DNA from: JANSWY01 sp965267245
GTDB lineage: Bacteria > Bacteroidota > Bacteroidia > Cytophagales > Cyclobacteriaceae
Direction: 5' to 3'
NCBI GenBank assembly: GCA_965267245.1
Contig: OZ253939.1
Location: 248,001-312,000, forward strand
Length of the DNA: 64,000 nt
Shown: in pieces, positions 16,731-26,029 of the stretch
Numbering within the stretch: the first letter of the stretch is position 1
Layout: the number at the start of each line of letters is the position of its first letter
Made by a program: the position numbers and the translations under genes
The notes under the pieces: generated by a model
What the model was told of the DNA's origin: nothing
The model's database searches: none
What the model saw: the letters and a program-made list of their open reading frames with translations, nothing else

Positions 16731-18938
16731 TTAATTCAGGTTTTGGACTACTTCATCAATACTTAAAACTTCCGTCATTGGACCATTCCCAATGATCTTT
16801 CCATTACTCAAATACACTACCCGATCACATGCTGCCATGATCAACGGATCATTGGAAACTACAATAAGCGTCCACTTGTGGTCTTCGTGAGTTAACTTCT
16901 GTACCAATTCCAACCTTTCATTTTTAGGGAAGCTGTTGAAAAAGTCATTTAGTATAAGCAGATTAGGTTTTTTGGCAATACATCGGGCCAGGATCAACTT
17001 TTGAATGAAAGTTTCCGAATAACCTTTTCCTGCACTTAAAACGCTTGTCATTAATCCATCAGGCAGGCTATTTACTTTATCAAGTAGGTTGACCATTTCC
17101 AGCGCATCAATAGCATCTTTCTCATCTAGATAGGGTTTACCCACCAATATGTTATCGATGATTGTTCCTTCAAATATGTCTTCAGTCGATACGTTTTTCC
17201 CAATACGATCCCTAAGGTGCACTCTGTCAAGATCTCGCAATGAATACTTATTGTAGGTGACAGACCCCTCAAATTCCGAATACATACCCGCCATGGCATT
17301 GATCAGGGTAGTTTTTCCAGAACCTCCCACACCACTGATGCATACACGTTCACTTTTATTGATTTTCAGATCAATATTAGACAATGCCGGCTCTTTTGAA
17401 ATAGGGTAGGTGTAGGACAGGCTTTTTACATTGATTTCAAATCCTCCGTCATCATCTGAACTAAAATCCAGCCCTCCGGTTTTCTCGAGAGGCAAGTCTG
17501 TAACCTGTGAAATTTTGTCAACTGCCGTTAACATATCATACACCACATCCATATACATGATGATCTTTTCAACCGAGTTGAGTATTAGGATGATGATTAC
17601 CTCTGAAGCAACAAACTGACCAATATTGATCTCTCTTTGTACCACAAGCACAGTACCAATAATCAGAAGACCAGCAGTAATGACTGCCTTAAAAAGGAGC
17701 ACGTAAGAATATTGAGTAACGAGTATTTTAAAGTGCTTTCTCCTGTTTTTCAGGTAATTATTGACATAGTAATCTGTTCGTTTCAATGGGAGATCTGTAG
17801 TTCCTGAAAGCTTAAAACTATAGAGGGCTCTTGCTAATTCCTCCAACCAGTAAACTGCCTTGTATTTGTATTTTGATTCTGTAATAGAAGATTCCAATCC
17901 TTTTGGTCCAGTGGTGTAGAAGATCAGGAATAATATAGTCACCAGGGCCAATCCAAAGAATACAAAGAATGGGTGATAGAACGAAAGTAGCAGTAGTCCA
18001 AAAGCAATCTGAATTAAACCTGTTGAAAGGTCGATCAGTAATTTCGGCAAACCCTTTTGGAGTGTTAAAACGTCGAAAAACCGGTTCATCAATTCCGGAA
18101 AGTGTAGGTTTAGAACTGATTCCATTTTGATCCTGGTGACGCGATATGCAAACTCAAACGCCGCTTTCGTAAATACCCGCCGTTGCAGGTATTCTACAAT
18201 CGTAATTTGCAGCACCTGTAAGACCCCTGAACCCAGGACTCCTATGATAATGATTGCAATGAGGAAGTAAATGGAACTAAAGAAAACCCCTCCTGAGATC
18301 AGTTCAATTGTAGCCTGAATTCCAAGTGGGAGAATCAAACTGGTAATACCAATGATTACAGCATAGACGTAAACATAGAAAATATCTCGTCTATCAGCCC
18401 TAAGCAGATGAAAGAGTCTGGCTACAGGCGATAGTTTCTCAAAATTATCATCTGGAGTTGGAGATGACCCTACCACACTTTCATAAGCAAATGCTGTCAG
18501 GAAGATAATTTCTCCATTTTTGTTTCTCCAAATATTCTCAGAAGGAATAAACTCAAGGTTGATTTCAAGCGACTCATCCTTTCGAAGAAGTGTCACCATC
18601 TTATCATTACGCCTAATGGTATCAATCATACACGGCACCATGTTATTGTTTTCTTTTACAAACAATATCATGGGAGCATCCAGATTTTCAATAAACATTT
18701 CCAGATCCTCCCTGGAAATTTCCTTTTGGATAAAAACAATGCCCGTGTTATTGGCCATATCTGTGAGGTCACGAATGAACTCACTCATGTCATTCAGGTA
18801 GTAATGACGGAGCAATTGATCACTTTCACGCAAAACAGCACTATCCAGGTCGATTTTTAATCGCTTGGCACTGCTATGCAGAATTCGCATGATATGACTG
18901 CTGTCAAGTGTTACCTGCCAAATTGAATCCTCTATCAT
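16731..18938 (-). CDS. ABC exporter with degenerate ATPase domain
   Basis: 735 residues: N-terminal domain (about 1-170), ABC type-1 membrane domain with about six segments (180-460), nucleotide-binding domain (500-735). The N-terminal part lacks the Cys/His motifs of C39 peptidases, so it is at most a peptidase-like domain. Walker A is intact (GVGGSGKTT, 536-544). By alignment, the LSGGQ signature is replaced by YSETF (640-644), the Walker B Asp-Glu by Asn664-Asp665, the D-loop by NSFP, the H-loop His by Asn696, and the Q-loop Gln by Ser/Thr. It may therefore hydrolyse ATP poorly or only bind it. Partners HlyD and TolC are encoded downstream. A TetR gene lies 4 bases upstream. Confidence 0.88.
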   Translation of the reverse strand: MIEDSIWQVTLDSSHIMRILHSSAKRLKIDLDSAVLRESDQLLRHYYLNDMSEFIRDLTDMANNTGIVFIQKEISREDLEMFIENLDAPMILFVKENNNMVPCMIDTIRRNDKMVTLLRKDESLEINLEFIPSENIWRNKNGEIIFLTAFAYESVVGSSPTPDDNFEKLSPVARLFHLLRADRRDIFYVYVYAVIIGITSLILPLGIQATIELISGGVFFSSIYFLIAIIIIGVLGSGVLQVLQITIVEYLQRRVFTKAAFEFAYRVTRIKMESVLNLHFPELMNRFFDVLTLQKGLPKLLIDLSTGLIQIAFGLLLLSFYHPFFVFFGLALVTILFLIFYTTGPKGLESSITESKYKYKAVYWLEELARALYSFKLSGTTDLPLKRTDYYVNNYLKNRRKHFKILVTQYSYVLLFKAVITAGLLIIGTVLVVQREINIGQFVASEVIIILILNSVEKIIMYMDVVYDMLTAVDKISQVTDLPLEKTGGLDFSSDDDGGFEINVKSLSYTYPISKEPALSNIDLKINKSERVCISGVGGSGKTTLINAMAGMYSEFEGSVTYNKYSLRDLDRVHLRDRIGKNVSTEDIFEGTIIDNILVGKPYLDEKDAIDALEMVNLLDKVNSLPDGLMTSVLSAGKGYSETFIQKLILARCIAKKPNLLILNDFFNSFPKNERLELVQKLTHEDHKWTLIVVSNDPLIMAACDRVVYLSNGKIIGNGPMTEVLSIDEVVQNLN

Positions 18939-18942
18939 AGTG

Positions 18943-19620
18943 CTATTGGATTATTTTAAATATTGTATGTTCTAAATATTGATTGACTTGTTCATCTAAC
19001 GAACCATTGTCTGATATATCAGTCAATGATGGTAAGTGCATAGCAAAGAAAACCTGTTGGTGTGATGCTTCCAACAAACTACTGACTAAAGTATGTGGGT
19101 AAGGATAATCTGCATTGATGTCCTTAAGAACCATGGCAATTTTATGGCAGAGATCCTTGTATCCACGGAATAGCCCTTCTTTATTGATTTCATCTACCTG
19201 TTTGGTTAAATACGTCTTGTCCGATTCGGTCATGACTACATTCTTAAGCTTGAAGATGTCCAGGTTTCCTGATTCAGAAAGACTAGTGAGTTCACTTCTC
19301 CTTGAAATAATCTGAAGAATTACCTTCAATTTGTCAGTAGCATTTTCCAGGTGGTGCGTCCTTATATCTATAAGGTACTCAATCCATCGCCAATAAAGAG
19401 TAGTGAGGTACAACAAAAATTTGAGCTTATTTTCAAAGTACCTGTAAATTGAAGCTTCAGTGGAATCAATACAAATGGCTAGTTTTTTGAATGTAAAGTC
19501 TTCATAGCCTAATTCATCTATCAAATCAATTCCATGAGCGACAATTCTTCGTCCTAATTCACTTGAATTAGGATCTTTCAAAGAGTACTCCTCAGGTAAT
19601 AGTAGTTGGACAACCGACAT
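18943..19620 (-). CDS. TetR-family regulator of the ABC export operon
   Basis: 225 residues from ATG 19620 (an in-frame TTG at 19677 would add a hydrophobic stretch that is really the promoter). The helix-turn-helix is at about 20-65: GRRIVAHGIDLIDELGYEDFTFKKLA, then DSTEASIYRYFENK, the classic TetR recognition helix. The rest is a helical ligand domain. It is the first gene of the TetR-ABC-HlyD-TolC operon and probably represses it; a perfect palindrome lies just upstream. The ligand is unknown. Confidence 0.88.
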   Translation of the reverse strand: MSVVQLLLPEEYSLKDPNSSELGRRIVAHGIDLIDELGYEDFTFKKLAICIDSTEASIYRYFENKLKFLLYLTTLYWRWIEYLIDIRTHHLENATDKLKVILQIISRRSELTSLSESGNLDIFKLKNVVMTESDKTYLTKQVDEINKEGLFRGYKDLCHKIAMVLKDINADYPYPHTLVSSLLEASHQQVFFAMHLPSLTDISDNGSLDEQVNQYLEHTIFKIIQ

Positions 19621-19622
19621 AT

Positions 19623-19656
19623 ATAGTATTATAATTGAATATAATAGTAATACTAT
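19623..19656. promoter_or_regulatory. Candidate operator upstream of tetR/ABC operon
   Basis: ATAGTA-A-TACTAT (19644-19656) is a perfect palindrome. A matching arm ATAGTATTA (19623-19631) forms a larger inverted repeat with TAATACTAT (19648-19656). The site lies 3-36 bases upstream of the TetR start codon, where an autoregulatory operator is expected. Confidence 0.6.
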
Positions 19657-19705
19657 CGATAACGGAAGTAAGATCAAAATTGTTCAACATGAATGCAAAA
19701 AGTTT

Positions 19706-19731
19706 GGGAGTGAAATAGAAATTTCACTCCC
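19706..19731 (-). terminator. Terminator of the RND efflux operon
   Basis: An 11-bp perfect stem (GGGAGTGAAAT / ATTTCACTCCC) has a 4-base loop and lies 10 bases after the TolC stop codon. Read on the minus strand it is followed by AAACTTTTT. It separates the efflux operon from the next tetR promoter. Confidence 0.85.
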
Positions 19732-19741
19732 TTTTGATTCG

Positions 19742-21061
19742 TTATTCTACCAATTTGCCCGTGAAGCGGTATAAATTGACCTCCGCCATTTTGGTCTGAA
19801 TCTTTTGTAGGCTTAAGTTGTATTTCGCATTGGCCAGGTTTATTTGGGCCTCTCTTAATTCGATTCCTGTGATCTGCCCTGTTGCAAACGCTTCCTGACT
19901 TCTTTCATAATTGGCTTCTGCCAGCTTCAGGTTCCTGTCTGTCAGGTCAATAAGCTTCAGGTTTGTCAAATAATCTTCATAACTATTCAAAATATTTGTT
20001 TTGATCGTATTTTCAGATTTTTCCAAAGTAGTCTGCTGTGATTCCATGGCAATTTTGGCATTTTGGATCTGTCTGTTACGGTTTCCTCCATTGAAAAGCG
20101 TATAGGAGAGAGTCAGGCCAGCATTCAAACCCAGACTTTCTGTAAGTGTAAGAAAACTTGCATCATTAGTAGTCCGGCTGTAGCTGTAACCACCCCCTAA
20201 GTCCAATCTCGGGAAAAGCGAAGATCTGGAGATCTCAAGGTCATATTGTGTAGCATCAAGGGACGCCTTAGCCAATAAATAATCAGCGTTATTGGACATT
20301 GCCTGATCAATCATATTACTGATAACCAGATCAGAGGCGTATTGAAAATTATCAACAACAGCATAATCTGCATCCGGGCTGATCCCAAGTGCATTATTAA
20401 GATTTGTAATAGACTTTTCATAGGAAAGTTTACTTTGTACCAAAGAAGTGCTGTCGGTGCTCAAATCTACTTCAGCGTTTAGTAACTGCAATTTTGATAT
20501 TGTTCCATAATTATACCTTTCCTGAGCACGGTTATATCGGTCAAGAGAGATATCGATGGATTCACGGGTAATGTCATAGGCTTGTAATTGACTTGCTGCA
20601 TTCAGATACAGGTTGATTACATTACTAATGACTGTTTCAATAGTCTGCCTTTCTCTCAGATTTCCCTGTAAATAAGCATTCTGTAATTTCCGATAAGTTG
20701 CAACTCTTTGGTTGCCACTATATATATTATAAGATAAATTGATGCCTCCTCCCCAGGTAACAGATTCAGCTCCGGAAACATCGATTGGCTCCTGTTGTGG
20801 GCTTGCAAATTCTGACCGGGAATCAGACAAGGTATAATTGTAATTACCTGCAAGGGATACATCAGGGGCAAACCCGGCATTACCTCTTGTAGCATTGTTA
20901 GCACTAATTTCAGAATTGTTTTTTGCAATCCTAATATCAAAATTATATTCTAATGCTATTTCAATTGCTTCATCCAGTGTGAGCTCATCACCAATTTCCT
21001 GTGACATACCTATCCTTGATATTGCCACAAGAAAGACCAGAAATAAACTATATATTTTCAT
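19742..21061 (-). CDS. TolC-family outer membrane efflux protein (RND partner)
   Basis: 439 residues from ATG 21061, which gives a proper signal peptide (MKIYSLFLVFLVAISRIGMSQ). A longer frame from 21109 would place extra charged residues before it. Two OEP repeats are seen, starting with LTLDEAIEIALEYNFDIRIAKNN and, in the second half, QSTLEK-type helices. It is the exit duct of the tripartite pump with the RND and MFP genes. It overlaps the RND gene by 14 bases and closes the operon before a strong terminator. Confidence 0.92.
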   Translation of the reverse strand: MKIYSLFLVFLVAISRIGMSQEIGDELTLDEAIEIALEYNFDIRIAKNNSEISANNATRGNAGFAPDVSLAGNYNYTLSDSRSEFASPQQEPIDVSGAESVTWGGGINLSYNIYSGNQRVATYRKLQNAYLQGNLRERQTIETVISNVINLYLNAASQLQAYDITRESIDISLDRYNRAQERYNYGTISKLQLLNAEVDLSTDSTSLVQSKLSYEKSITNLNNALGISPDADYAVVDNFQYASDLVISNMIDQAMSNNADYLLAKASLDATQYDLEISRSSLFPRLDLGGGYSYSRTTNDASFLTLTESLGLNAGLTLSYTLFNGGNRNRQIQNAKIAMESQQTTLEKSENTIKTNILNSYEDYLTNLKLIDLTDRNLKLAEANYERSQEAFATGQITGIELREAQINLANAKYNLSLQKIQTKMAEVNLYRFTGKLVE

Positions 21062-24000
21062 AATTGATTTCGTTTTTTTGTCTGATAACAGCTTTCTCAA
21101 CTTCCTCATTGGTAGGTTTATTACCTTCCCATAGCCAGGTCAATAAAACTTTGGATCTATTAAATGTTGAAAGAAAAATTGGCAGCATGAGAGAGAGAAT
21201 CAATGACCCCACCAATAAACCGTAAGCAATTGTAATTGCCATAGGAATCAGGAATTGCGCCTGGAAACTTCTTTCCAGGATTAAAGGTGCTAAACCTGCC
21301 GCTGTTGTAATTGTAGTCAAGAAAATTGGTCTGAATCTCGAAAGTGCAGTTTCCTTCAAGGCATCATCATATTTCATACCTTCTTTAAGGTAATTGTTAA
21401 AAGCACCCACAAATACGAGCCCATCGTTTATGATAACACCAATTAGTGCAATGAAACCCAGGAATGAAAGTAAACTTATTGGTTGCCCATGGATAAAATG
21501 TCCCCAGGCCATTCCAATAACGCCAAATGGCACTATCAGCAATAAAGCAACCGATTGGCTCATTGATCTAAAGGTAATCACCAGAATTGCCAGGAGTGTT
21601 ATCAGGATAATTGGACCTACTCGCTGAACAGAAGCTGCCATTTTACCTGTCTCCCTTTGTTGCCCATCCAACGCGATTGAAACATCGGGGTATTTTTGAG
21701 CAATCACAGGAATAACTTCTGCGGAAACTTTGGAGATCATTTCTGTGGTACTGATTTCGAAAGAAGCAACTTCTCCCTGAACATTGATCTGTCTTTTACC
21801 ATCCAGGTGATTTATTGATAGTAAGCCTTTCTTTGGAGTGATTGTTGCAATTTGTCCAACGGGGACCAATTCACCCATTGGAGATCTCACACGCATATTC
21901 TTTAAAGCTTCCAGACTGTTTCTATCACCAATGTCATACCTTACCCAGACTTTCACCTCATCATCACCACGTTGTAGTCTTTGTGCTTCATATCCAAAGA
22001 ATCCGTTTCTGATCTGTCTAATGACATTCTGTTGACTAAAGCCAAGTGCTCTTCCGGTTTCATTCAATTGAACGTTTACCTCTGGTTGATCCGCTTTGTC
22101 ATTTGTGATAATATCTTTGACCATATTCGTTCTGGTCACTTCCTCCTTGAAATCATTTACTGCAGCACGAATTCTGTTGAAATTATTTCCTGAGAAAGAT
22201 ACATTGAGAGGTTTTCCGAATGGTGTTTGTGTCTCGAAACTCAACTGTTCTGCTTGAGGGATAGGCCCAACTGCTTCTCTGATGTCACCTGCTATACTGA
22301 AACTTCTCAGGTCTCTTTCTTCTGACGAAACCAGATAGAAAGTAGCCAAACCTTTATTACTACCTGGTCCAATTGTAATCTCACGATTTGTAATAATTGG
22401 TTGCCCCAGTTCTTTTTCATACTTTTCTTCCAGTTTCAAAACAGATTGTTCAATTTGAAGCATGATCTCTTCTGTAATGTAATCGGCGGATCCACTGGGC
22501 AACTCTAATGTAACCTGAACTTGTTGTTGTTCGATATTAGGAAAAAAGGTGGTCTTAATTACTCCACTTCCAATCGCCCGAATGGTGAAAACCATCACCG
22601 CAATGAGTATAAAAAAGGCAAATACCTTATACTGCATGCAGAAATTCAACATAGGTTTAAAGAACCAGTCCCTGAACTTTAACAGAAGGTTTTCCACATA
22701 TAGCTTCATTTTTGAAGGATGTGCTTCTTCAGTAAGATCTTTGATATGAGCCAGGTGTGCAGGCAAGAATAAGAATACCTCGATGAGGGAGAATAGCAAT
22801 GCTGCAATTACAACGAAGGCCACATCTGAAAAGAACTCACCCAATTGACCATCAATGAAGAAGAAAAATCCAAATGCCACACAAGTAGTTAGAATTGCTG
22901 ATAACACAGCTGGTAATACTTCAAGCGTTCCATCTACTACAGCTCTGTATTTTGTTTTCCCGCGCTCATAGTGTTGAAAGACATTTTCACCTACTACAAT
23001 ACCATCATCAACCAAAATACCAACTACCAGGATCATCCCAAACAAGGAAAGTACATTGATCGTAATTCCGTATAGGTTGGCCAATATGAACATTCCTAGG
23101 AATGAAATCGGGATCCCTATTGCTACCCAAAATGCCAGTCTGATTCGAAGGAACATAGTGAGTAATATGAATACTAATAGGGCCCCAATGATCCCGTTAT
23201 TCTGAAGCAATTCAATCCGGTCATTTAGTACCACAGTACCATCCAGCACTAAAACTGCTTCAACAACCGTATTCTGCTCATTGAAAGTGTCTACATATCC
23301 CACCACACTTTCTGCCGCATCCAAAATATTTTCTTCATTTAAAGTGCTTACTGTTATGATTACAGCTCTTTTTCCATCGTAGTATGCTTTGTTGGTGTTC
23401 TCAGACCAGTCTTCTTGAATTTCCGCAACATCCGTCAGGCGAATTACATTACCATCAGGCATTGATTTGATAATCAGGTCACCCAATTGGTTGGCATTGT
23501 ACAATTTTTTGTCAGCACGAATGATGACTTCATTATCAGCTTTTATTGTACCCCCTGTTGTTTGGATATTTTCATTTCTAACAGCGAGTGCTACTTCTTC
23601 GAATGTTAGGTTATATGTCCTCAGCTTATTTTCCAATAGAGCAATCTCTATTTCCGGATCTGTAAACCCTGAAAGTTGAATTTTCGAGACGTTGGGGAAT
23701 GCCCTGATGGCATCTTCAAATTCCTCTGCACTTTCTTTCAAAGTCGCCAGGGATACATCACCTACAATTGCGACCTTAGCTGTGAAATTTTGCGATTCTC
23801 TCACATAAACCACTATTTGTTCCATGGTTTCAGGGAAATTGCTGATTTGGTCAATGGCGTTTTTAACATCCTGTAAAACCAGGTCTGCGTTTTGTCCCAG
23901 CTCAAGTTCTGTTGTGATAGTAGCAAAGTTTTCCGAGGAGGTGGAAGTGATCCGATCGATACCAGTTACACTTTTAAGGTTTTCCTCAATTTTTAAGACA

Positions 24001-24191
24001 ATCCCTTCCTCAATCTCTTGAGGTGATGCACCTGGGTATGTTGCTTCAATGACGATAAATCGTTCCTCAGGATTGGGAAAAAAGGATGAATTCATTCGGA
24101 ATAACATCACGATCCCGAAGAAGGTGACCAGCGCCATACTCATGTTTACGAGCAGGCTGTTTTTTATGAAAAATACGACTATTTTCTTCAT
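21048..24191 (-). CDS. RND-family efflux transporter (HAE1/AcrB-like)
   Basis: 1047-residue inner-membrane pump with 12 predicted membrane segments and two large periplasmic loops. TM4 carries the proton-relay aspartates in GILVDDGIVVGEN, as in AcrB. The beginning, with SSFFPNPEERFIVIEATYPGASPQEIEEGI, and IEENLKSVTGIDRITS are classic. It should export small toxic molecules using the proton gradient. The MFP gene lies one base upstream and the TolC gene overlaps downstream. It belongs to the Bacteroidota HAE1 type with a TetR regulator. Confidence 0.95.
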   Translation of the reverse strand: MKKIVVFFIKNSLLVNMSMALVTFFGIVMLFRMNSSFFPNPEERFIVIEATYPGASPQEIEEGIVLKIEENLKSVTGIDRITSTSSENFATITTELELGQNADLVLQDVKNAIDQISNFPETMEQIVVYVRESQNFTAKVAIVGDVSLATLKESAEEFEDAIRAFPNVSKIQLSGFTDPEIEIALLENKLRTYNLTFEEVALAVRNENIQTTGGTIKADNEVIIRADKKLYNANQLGDLIIKSMPDGNVIRLTDVAEIQEDWSENTNKAYYDGKRAVIITVSTLNEENILDAAESVVGYVDTFNEQNTVVEAVLVLDGTVVLNDRIELLQNNGIIGALLVFILLTMFLRIRLAFWVAIGIPISFLGMFILANLYGITINVLSLFGMILVVGILVDDGIVVGENVFQHYERGKTKYRAVVDGTLEVLPAVLSAILTTCVAFGFFFFIDGQLGEFFSDVAFVVIAALLFSLIEVFLFLPAHLAHIKDLTEEAHPSKMKLYVENLLLKFRDWFFKPMLNFCMQYKVFAFFILIAVMVFTIRAIGSGVIKTTFFPNIEQQQVQVTLELPSGSADYITEEIMLQIEQSVLKLEEKYEKELGQPIITNREITIGPGSNKGLATFYLVSSEERDLRSFSIAGDIREAVGPIPQAEQLSFETQTPFGKPLNVSFSGNNFNRIRAAVNDFKEEVTRTNMVKDIITNDKADQPEVNVQLNETGRALGFSQQNVIRQIRNGFFGYEAQRLQRGDDEVKVWVRYDIGDRNSLEALKNMRVRSPMGELVPVGQIATITPKKGLLSINHLDGKRQINVQGEVASFEISTTEMISKVSAEVIPVIAQKYPDVSIALDGQQRETGKMAASVQRVGPIILITLLAILVITFRSMSQSVALLLIVPFGVIGMAWGHFIHGQPISLLSFLGFIALIGVIINDGLVFVGAFNNYLKEGMKYDDALKETALSRFRPIFLTTITTAAGLAPLILERSFQAQFLIPMAITIAYGLLVGSLILSLMLPIFLSTFNRSKVLLTWLWEGNKPTNEEVEKAVIRQKNEINYENI

Positions 24192-24192
24192 A

Positions 24193-25299
24193 TTACATGG
24201 AGATTATTTCACTTCCTTCAAATGCACTGGTCTTCTTGTCGATGACCACAACAGCTCCATCAGATAATCCCTGAGCAATGAATGAATTGGCATCTTGCTT
24301 GAGCACTGTCAGTTCTTTTTTTATTGCTTTACCAGATTCCATTGTGAAAACGAATTTATCTTCCACCAATGATTGAATGGGTAGTTCCACTGCCTTATCA
24401 TATGTTGTGGCAGGAATACTTCCAGCAAGGAACAATCCACTCTTAATCGAATTATCCTCAATTTTGAAGAATACTTTCACCAATTGAGAATTTGGATCTA
24501 CCTTATTATTGATCCTGACAAGTTTTCCAGTGTATTTTGTGTTGCTATTTACATTTGAAAATGGTACCTCCATTTCTGTTTTTAGATATTTGAGTTCTTC
24601 AAATAGTACAGAGGCTTCTAATTCAAAGGAGCCTTTCTTGATAAATTCTCCAAGCTGCTGTCCATTTCTCACCAATGTTCCCTGGTTTATATTGGCCTCA
24701 GTGAGCGTTCCATTGAAAGGTGCTCTAATGATGTGTTTTGCCAATCTGGTCTCTGCCTGTTTGATGGAATAATAAGTAGCATATACATTTCTACCTGTCA
24801 GAAACAATTTCAATTTATCATCGGTGACTTCAGGTAGGGAGGGGGTTGTTTTTTGAACATCCAAATTCATTAAATAAGACTGCCAGGACTGATAGGCATC
24901 TGGAAAATCAAGTTTTATGTCTGGTAGGGCCTGTGCTAGTGTACTCATAAACTGACTTTTACTGGACGCAAGTGTACTTACGAGTTCACGACTATCAATT
25001 TTCAAAAGGGTTTCACCTTTATTGAAGTCAATTCCTGCTTTAAAAGGCTTATTTCCATAACTAGATACACCTGTTACTTCTGCAAACAAGTCTACCCGGT
25101 CTGATGGGATGACCCGACCGGTGATTTCCACATTGGCTTTTACATTACCTAAATTTACCGTTTTGGTACGTACCACTGTAGCTACTGTTTCTTTTGTCTC
25201 TTTCACCGGACTTTCCCCTGAGAGTAATCCTGAAAGTGCCACTGTGCCCAGGAATATGAGGATTCCTGCGGCACCAATTATGATTTTCCGAGTGTTCAT
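24193..25299 (-). CDS. RND efflux periplasmic adaptor (MFP)
   Basis: 368 residues. It begins with an N-terminal membrane anchor (about 5-24), then a lipoyl half (FNKGETLLKID), a helical hairpin (about 100-190), the second lipoyl half (RAPFNGTLTEANINQGTLVRNGQQLGE) and a beta-barrel/membrane-proximal domain. It links the RND pump to TolC. Its start overlaps the TetR stop by 4 bases, so all four genes (TetR, MFP, RND, TolC) are one transcription unit. Confidence 0.92.
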   Translation of the reverse strand: MNTRKIIIGAAGILIFLGTVALSGLLSGESPVKETKETVATVVRTKTVNLGNVKANVEITGRVIPSDRVDLFAEVTGVSSYGNKPFKAGIDFNKGETLLKIDSRELVSTLASSKSQFMSTLAQALPDIKLDFPDAYQSWQSYLMNLDVQKTTPSLPEVTDDKLKLFLTGRNVYATYYSIKQAETRLAKHIIRAPFNGTLTEANINQGTLVRNGQQLGEFIKKGSFELEASVLFEELKYLKTEMEVPFSNVNSNTKYTGKLVRINNKVDPNSQLVKVFFKIEDNSIKSGLFLAGSIPATTYDKAVELPIQSLVEDKFVFTMESGKAIKKELTVLKQDANSFIAQGLSDGAVVVIDKKTSAFEGSEIISM

Positions 25300-25910
25300 T
25301 GATCAGTATTTATACTATCTAAAAATCTTTTGATTGCATTTATAAAAAGTTCTTTCATACTCACATCGTGTTGAAAGAAATGGGTTTTTGCTTTGCTGTG
25401 TGTTTCAAGTTTATTCATGAAATAGGTGTAGCCTTTGATCAGACAAACCATGTTCAGAGCGTATTCAGCACTTTTTGTGGGATCACCCGTTAGTTGGGTG
25501 TAAATGTTTTTAACCGCAGTTTTGATGGTTTCCATGCTCTTTATCACTTCAAACCTTTGCCATTCAGGGTTATCTGCGTCAAACATCATGTGGTCCAGCA
25601 TGGGATTTTTTGAAGCGAAATCATACCTGACCTCCGCTAACCTGATGATTTTGGTTTTTGGATCAGTCTCAGCTTCTATAGCTGTAATCGTCTTTTCAGT
25701 GAGCTCCTTGAAACCATCTTCCACTATCTGTTTGTAGAGATCATCCTTGTTCTTAAAATGTTCATAAACGACTGGTGGGGTATAAAGTATCCTGTCAGCA
25801 ATTTTACGAATTGTAACACCACCCCAGCCTTCTTCGCGAGCTATCTCCAAAGCAGCATCTTTGATTGCTTGTTTATTCCGTTCTTTTCTAAGCTCTTTTT
25901 TTAACGTCAT
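25296..25910 (-). CDS. TetR-family regulator of the RND efflux operon
   Basis: 204 residues. The DNA-binding domain lies at about 8-55: KQAIKDAALEIAREEGWGGVTIRKIADRILYTPPVVYEHFKNKDDLY, read here in parts; recognition-helix motif PPVVYEHFKNK. The C-terminal TetR_C-like domain (WHG type, with EWQRFEV) binds an unknown inducer. It is the first gene of its operon, so it probably represses itself and the pump. Two palindromes lie directly upstream. Confidence 0.9.
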   Translation of the reverse strand: MTLKKELRKERNKQAIKDAALEIAREEGWGGVTIRKIADRILYTPPVVYEHFKNKDDLYKQIVEDGFKELTEKTITAIEAETDPKTKIIRLAEVRYDFASKNPMLDHMMFDADNPEWQRFEVIKSMETIKTAVKNIYTQLTGDPTKSAEYALNMVCLIKGYTYFMNKLETHSKAKTHFFQHDVSMKELFINAIKRFLDSINTDQ

Positions 25911-25918
25911 TTAAAAAA

Positions 25919-25950
25919 TCTAACAATGTTAGAAAATCATAACGACGTTA
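25919..25950. promoter_or_regulatory. Two candidate TetR operators
   Basis: TCTAAC-AAT-GTTAGA (25919-25933) and TAACG-A-CGTTA (25940-25950) are perfect dyads 9-40 bases upstream of the TetR start. They share TAAC/GTTA half-sites. A one-mismatch -7 element (TAACATTG, 25924-25931 on the minus strand) overlaps the first dyad. Confidence 0.55.
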
Positions 25951-26029
25951 AAAGAATATTGTTCAGGAATCTTGGAATAATTGTAAAAAAATTTCCAGCT
26001 TCGATTGTAACTTCTAGGAAATCAAATAG

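Noticed and set aside
19621..19677. Extended TetR start giving a hydrophobic N-terminus
   Set aside because: The extension begins with TTG and runs through an operator-like palindrome; it is most likely promoter DNA.
21394..24267. Several plus-strand frames opposite the RND pump
   Set aside because: They are fragments antisense to a complete, motif-supported AcrB-like gene.
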